A DNA stretch of 8,220 nt from Planctomycetota bacterium (GTDB taxonomy: Bacteria > Planctomycetota > UBA1135 > UBA2386). Positions 5,838 through 8,220 of the stretch are shown here, one piece after another. Location of the stretch: positions 1 to 8,220 of the forward strand of contig JAEUHU010000230.1 of the NCBI GenBank assembly GCA_016793305.1, given 5' to 3'. The notes under the pieces are model-generated. The model was not told where the DNA came from and searched no databases. It was given only the letters and a program-made list of their open reading frames with translations. The position numbers and the translations under genes are program-made. The first letter of the stretch is position 1, and each line of letters opens with the position of its first letter.

Positions 5838-6896
5838 ATGCCGTGTGACCTGACCGACCATCCTGCCTGGCCAGCCCTGCTGGCCGCGCGTGCCCAACTC
5901 GCCAGCGGCGAACCGCGCGTCCAGTTCGCCGGTCGCAACGGCGTGTGGTCGTTCGCGCCGGAGGTTCCGCCGGACGCCGAGCAGGTCCTGACCGTCGCGG
6001 GCGAGCAGCCGCTGCAGCCAGGCGCGATCCCACAAGGCTCGATCCCGCCAGGCCTGATCCCGCCAGGCCTGATCCCGCCAGGCTCGATCCCGGCTGCGGC
6101 GCGGCATTCGGTCTTCCGTTGGCGACCGGGCAGTGTTCCGTCGGTCGACCATCCGACCGGGCGACCTTGCGAGGCCGAACTGCTGGCGCTGGCGCGGGTC
6201 TACCTGCCGATCGTGCTCGGGGCCCACGCAGCGCGCGGCCGGGGCCGGGTGTTCGTCGTGGCGCACGTGACCCAGTCGCTCGACGGGCGCATCGCGTGCC
6301 TGAACGGTCAGTCGCAGTGGATCGGCAACGAAGCCGATCGGCGGCATGCGCACCGCATGCGGGCCCTGTGCGATGCGGTCGTGGTCGGTGCCGGCACGGC
6401 GTTGGCCGACGATCCCCAGCTGACCGTGCGCCACGTGCACGGGCCGCACCCACGGCGGGTCGTGCTCAGTGGCACCGGCAGCGTGCTGCGCACCGGCCGA
6501 GCGCTGCAGCTGTTCACCGGGCCCGGTTGCGACGTGCTGGTCGGCGCGCCGCACGCAGGCCCGTCGACGGCGCCGGCGGTGCGGCTCGTGCCGGTGCCCG
6601 CCGTCGAGGGCTGCATGGCGCCGACCGCCGTGCTCGAGCAGCTGGCCGCGCGCGGGATCCACTCGGTCTACCTCGAGGGTGGTGCCAACACGCTGTCGTC
6701 GTTCCTCGCGGCGCGCTGCGTCGACGTGCTGCAGGTGCACGTGGCGCCGCGGGTGCTCGGCTCGGGCCTGTCGAGCGTGCGGCTCGCCCCGATCGACCAC
6801 GTCGACGAGGGGCTCGGCTTCGTGATGGACCACGCCGCTCTCGACGGCGACCTGCTGTTGACCTGCTGGCCGCGCACCCCCGTCCGCCACCGATGA
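5838..6896 (+). CDS. RibD C-terminal-type reductase with novel N-terminal half
   Basis: A 352-residue protein. Residues ~136-346 match the RibD reductase domain (dihydrofolate-reductase fold, NADPH-dependent): [10 protein letters not shown] (144-153), the [31 protein letters not shown] core (168-198), [19 protein letters not shown] (278-296) and VAPRVLGSG (302-310). The zinc deaminase domain of true riboflavin RibD is absent. The first ~135 residues are a separate region with a (IPPG L/S) pentapeptide repeat at residues ~63-85. In riboflavin synthesis this domain reduces a ribosylamino-pyrimidine; beside a PTPS-like gene a pterin substrate is plausible but unproven. I prefer ATG 5838; an upstream GTG at 5775 would add a 21-residue low-complexity segment. 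It ends overlapping the dehydrogenase as ATGA. It is the first gene of the rightward operon. Confidence 0.85.
   Translation: MPCDLTDHPAWPALLAARAQLASGEPRVQFAGRNGVWSFAPEVPPDAEQVLTVAGEQPLQPGAIPQGSIPPGLIPPGLIPPGSIPAAARHSVFRWRPGSVPSVDHPTGRPCEAELLALARVYLPIVLGAHAARGRGRVFVVAHVTQSLDGRIACLNGQSQWIGNEADRRHAHRMRALCDAVVVGAGTALADDPQLTVRHVHGPHPRRVVLSGTGSVLRTGRALQLFTGPGCDVLVGAPHAGPSTAPAVRLVPVPAVEGCMAPTAVLEQLAARGIHSVYLEGGANTLSSFLAARCVDVLQVHVAPRVLGSGLSSVRLAPIDHVDEGLGFVMDHAALDGDLLLTCWPRTPVRHR
6026..6092 (+). repeat. 15-bp in-frame tandem repeat, about 4.5 copies
   Basis: Four consecutive 15-base units start at 6026, 6041, 6056 and 6071, with a partial fifth at 6086. The second and third are identical (GATCCCGCCAGGCCT); the first and fourth end in CTC, and the first has ACAA in place of GCCA. 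They encode [20 protein letters not shown] and IP within the RibD-like protein, forming a proline/glycine linker between its N-terminal region and the reductase domain. Near-identity at the DNA level points to recent slippage or expansion. Confidence 0.9.
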
Positions 6897-7894
6897 GGGC
6901 AGCATCGGTGCAGACGACCGGCTACTGGGTGCGGGCGCCCGGCCGCGGTGCTCTGCAGACGACCGAACTCGGCCCGGTCGGCGCGGGCCAGCTGCGGCTC
7001 GCGGCGCGCTGCACCGGGATCAGCTCCGGCACCGAGCGGCTGGTCGGCACCGGCCGCGTGCCGGCGAGTGCCGCCGCGACGATGGCCGTGCCGGGCATGC
7101 AGGGTTCGTTCGCGCTGCCGATCCTCTACGGCTACAGCTTCGTCGGCACGGTGCTCGACGGTGCCGAGCGCGGGCGACGCGTCTTCACGATGCACCCGCA
7201 CACCGACCACGCGGTGGTCATCGCCAGCAGCTGCGTGCCGCTCCACGAAGCGATCCCGGACGCGCGGGCGACGTTGCTGCCGAACCTCGAGACGGCGGTG
7301 AACGCGGTCTGGGACGCCGAGCTCGTCGGCGGCGAACCGGCCGCGGTGTTCGGGGGCGGCGCGGTCGGGCTGCTGGTCGCGTTCGTGCTCGCCTGCTCGC
7401 ACGATGGCGACGTCGTGCTGGTCGAATCCGATCCCGCGCGCGCTTCGTTCGCCGCCCGGTTGCCGTGGGTGCGGGCCGTGGTGTCCACGGCGGCACAGCT
7501 GCCGCAGCGCTGCGCCGTGGCGTTCCACGCCACCGGTTCGGGCGAAGGGCTGCAGGCGGCGATCGACGCGTGCGCCTTCGAGGGCCGGATCGTCGAGCTG
7601 TCGTGGTACGGCGACCGGCCGGTCGCGCTGCGGCTCGGCGAGGCGTTCCACTGGAACCGGCTGCGGCTCGTCGGCTCCCAGGTGGGCACGGTGGCGAAGC
7701 TGCATCGTGCGGCGGGTCGGGCCGGGCGCACCGCGTTGGTGCTGGCGCTCCTCGGCGACGAACGGCTCGACGCCATGCTGCTGCCGGCGACGCCGTTCGC
7801 AGCCTGCGTGGACCTGTTCGCGTCGCTCTACCGCGGCGAGGCCGTGCCGGTGGCACCGGTGCTCGTCCACGATCCAGACACCCACGACCCATGA
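6893..7894 (+). CDS. Medium-chain dehydrogenase/reductase family oxidoreductase, zinc-site lost
   Basis: A 333-residue medium-chain dehydrogenase-like protein. The nucleotide-binding loop is [13 protein letters not shown] (152-164), with an acidic strand end at VLVESD (175-180). The N-terminal catalytic domain contains [11 protein letters not shown] (38-48), where zinc enzymes have a CGICGTD-type motif, and LYGYSFVG (78-85) where they have GHE; both catalytic cysteine positions and the histidine are changed, and the four-cysteine structural zinc lobe is absent. The pattern SGT-E plus VFTMHPH (97-103) resembles a BchC-like/threonine-dehydrogenase-annotated branch (from memory). It probably reduces or oxidises a hydroxyl/keto group with NAD(P)H, without zinc. 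The start ATG 6893-6895 overlaps the upstream TGA (ATGA) and the stop overlaps the next ATG the same way, so it is translationally coupled on both sides. Confidence 0.8.
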   Translation: MRAASVQTTGYWVRAPGRGALQTTELGPVGAGQLRLAARCTGISSGTERLVGTGRVPASAAATMAVPGMQGSFALPILYGYSFVGTVLDGAERGRRVFTMHPHTDHAVVIASSCVPLHEAIPDARATLLPNLETAVNAVWDAELVGGEPAAVFGGGAVGLLVAFVLACSHDGDVVLVESDPARASFAARLPWVRAVVSTAAQLPQRCAVAFHATGSGEGLQAAIDACAFEGRIVELSWYGDRPVALRLGEAFHWNRLRLVGSQVGTVAKLHRAAGRAGRTALVLALLGDERLDAMLLPATPFAACVDLFASLYRGEAVPVAPVLVHDPDTHDP

Positions 7895-8220
7895 ACGACC
7901 AGCGCATGTTCCGCGTCGCCGTCCGCGACCACGTGATGATCGCCCACAGCCTGCGCGGGGCCGTGTTCGGCCCGGCCCAGCGGCTGCACGGGGCCACCTA
8001 CGAGGTGATCACCGAGTATGCGTGCCCCGCCCTCGACCGCGACGGCATCGTCGTCGACATCGGTCTGGCGCTGCGGGTGCTCGGCGACGTGCTGGCGCCG
8101 CTGCGCTTCCACAACCTCGACGAGCTGCCGCAGTTCGCGGGCGCCAACACGACCACCGAGTTCCTCGCGCACTGGCTGCACGGACAGGTCGGCGCGGCGA
8201 TGGCCGGCTCGTTCCGCGGC
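7891..8220 (+). CDS. 6-pyruvoyl-tetrahydropterin synthase / QueD family homologue (3' end outside window)
   Basis: The first 110 residues are visible; the frame is open at the window end. The family pattern is clear: an N-terminal strand then [11 protein letters not shown] (13-23), [14 protein letters not shown] (26-39), [13 protein letters not shown] (52-64, equivalent to the V-x-DF-x-x-LK segment), FHNLDELP (73-80, the LDH-x-x-LN area) and NTTTEFLA (86-93, the N-P-T-S-E segment with E90). In PTPS and QueD three histidines bind zinc, two of them in HGH, and a cysteine four residues before that motif is catalytic. Here H19 and H33 are present, the second histidine of HGH is A35, and the cysteine position is A29. 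H14 might substitute as ligand (inference). The usual reaction converts dihydroneopterin triphosphate; the altered site may mean another product. ATG 7891 overlaps the upstream stop as ATGA. Confidence 0.8.
   Translation, partial: MNDQRMFRVAVRDHVMIAHSLRGAVFGPAQRLHGATYEVITEYACPALDRDGIVVDIGLALRVLGDVLAPLRFHNLDELPQFAGANTTTEFLAHWLHGQVGAAMAGSFRG

Noticed and set aside
5066..5938. Longer N-terminus for the PEMT/ICMT-type protein (start at 5938)
   Set aside because: The extension crosses the whole CDP-alcohol phosphatidyltransferase gene and the divergent region.
5945..6892. N-terminal extension of the dehydrogenase frame back to 5945
   Set aside because: It overlaps the RibD-like coding region in a frame that is Arg-rich; the dehydrogenase fold begins at the ATGA start at 6893.
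1..8220. tRNA, rRNA, CRISPR arrays, insertion sequences, riboswitches
   Set aside because: Coding genes cover nearly the whole window, the gaps are 80 bases or less, and no transposase motif, terminal inverted repeats, spacer-repeat pattern or RNA-gene signature was found.

Overview
This is a gene-dense, very GC-rich window (roughly 70% GC by eye) with no RNA genes, mobile elements or CRISPR. The C-terminal style of the first protein (toroid repeats followed by a HEAT-like tail with an FDFDP motif) and the weak use of Shine-Dalgarno sites suggest a high-GC bacterium, most likely Planctomycetota. That assignment is an inference and is not proven by the sequence.

Layout. Positions 1-1202 (+) hold the 3' part of a prenyltransferase/squalene-cyclase-repeat protein. 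It ends 27 bases from a convergent, leftward operon (5757 to 1230, minus strand). In transcription order this operon encodes a CDP-alcohol phosphatidyltransferase, a membrane PEMT/ICMT-type methyltransferase, two soluble class I SAM methyltransferases, and a five-helix membrane sulfatase/LTA-synthase-like phospho-headgroup enzyme. Back to back with it, across an 80-base divergent region (5758-5837), a rightward operon encodes a RibD-type reductase domain protein with an unusual proline-rich N-terminal half, a medium-chain dehydrogenase that has lost its zinc ligands, and a divergent 6-pyruvoyl-tetrahydropterin synthase homologue cut by the window end.

How the genes may work together. Five of the six within-operon junctions overlap by four bases (ATGA or GTGA), so each arm looks translationally coupled. 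The right arm looks like a pterin (or related heterocycle) branch: a PTPS-like enzyme plus two reductases. The left arm looks like a membrane branch: transfer of a phospho-alcohol, up to three methylations, and a membrane phospho-transferase or hydrolase. The most interesting reading is a single uncharacterised pathway that makes a modified pterin and possibly attaches it to, or uses it to build, a membrane lipid. The family assignments rest on visible motifs. The joint pathway is inference. No GTP cyclohydrolase, glycosyltransferase or dedicated regulator is visible within the window.
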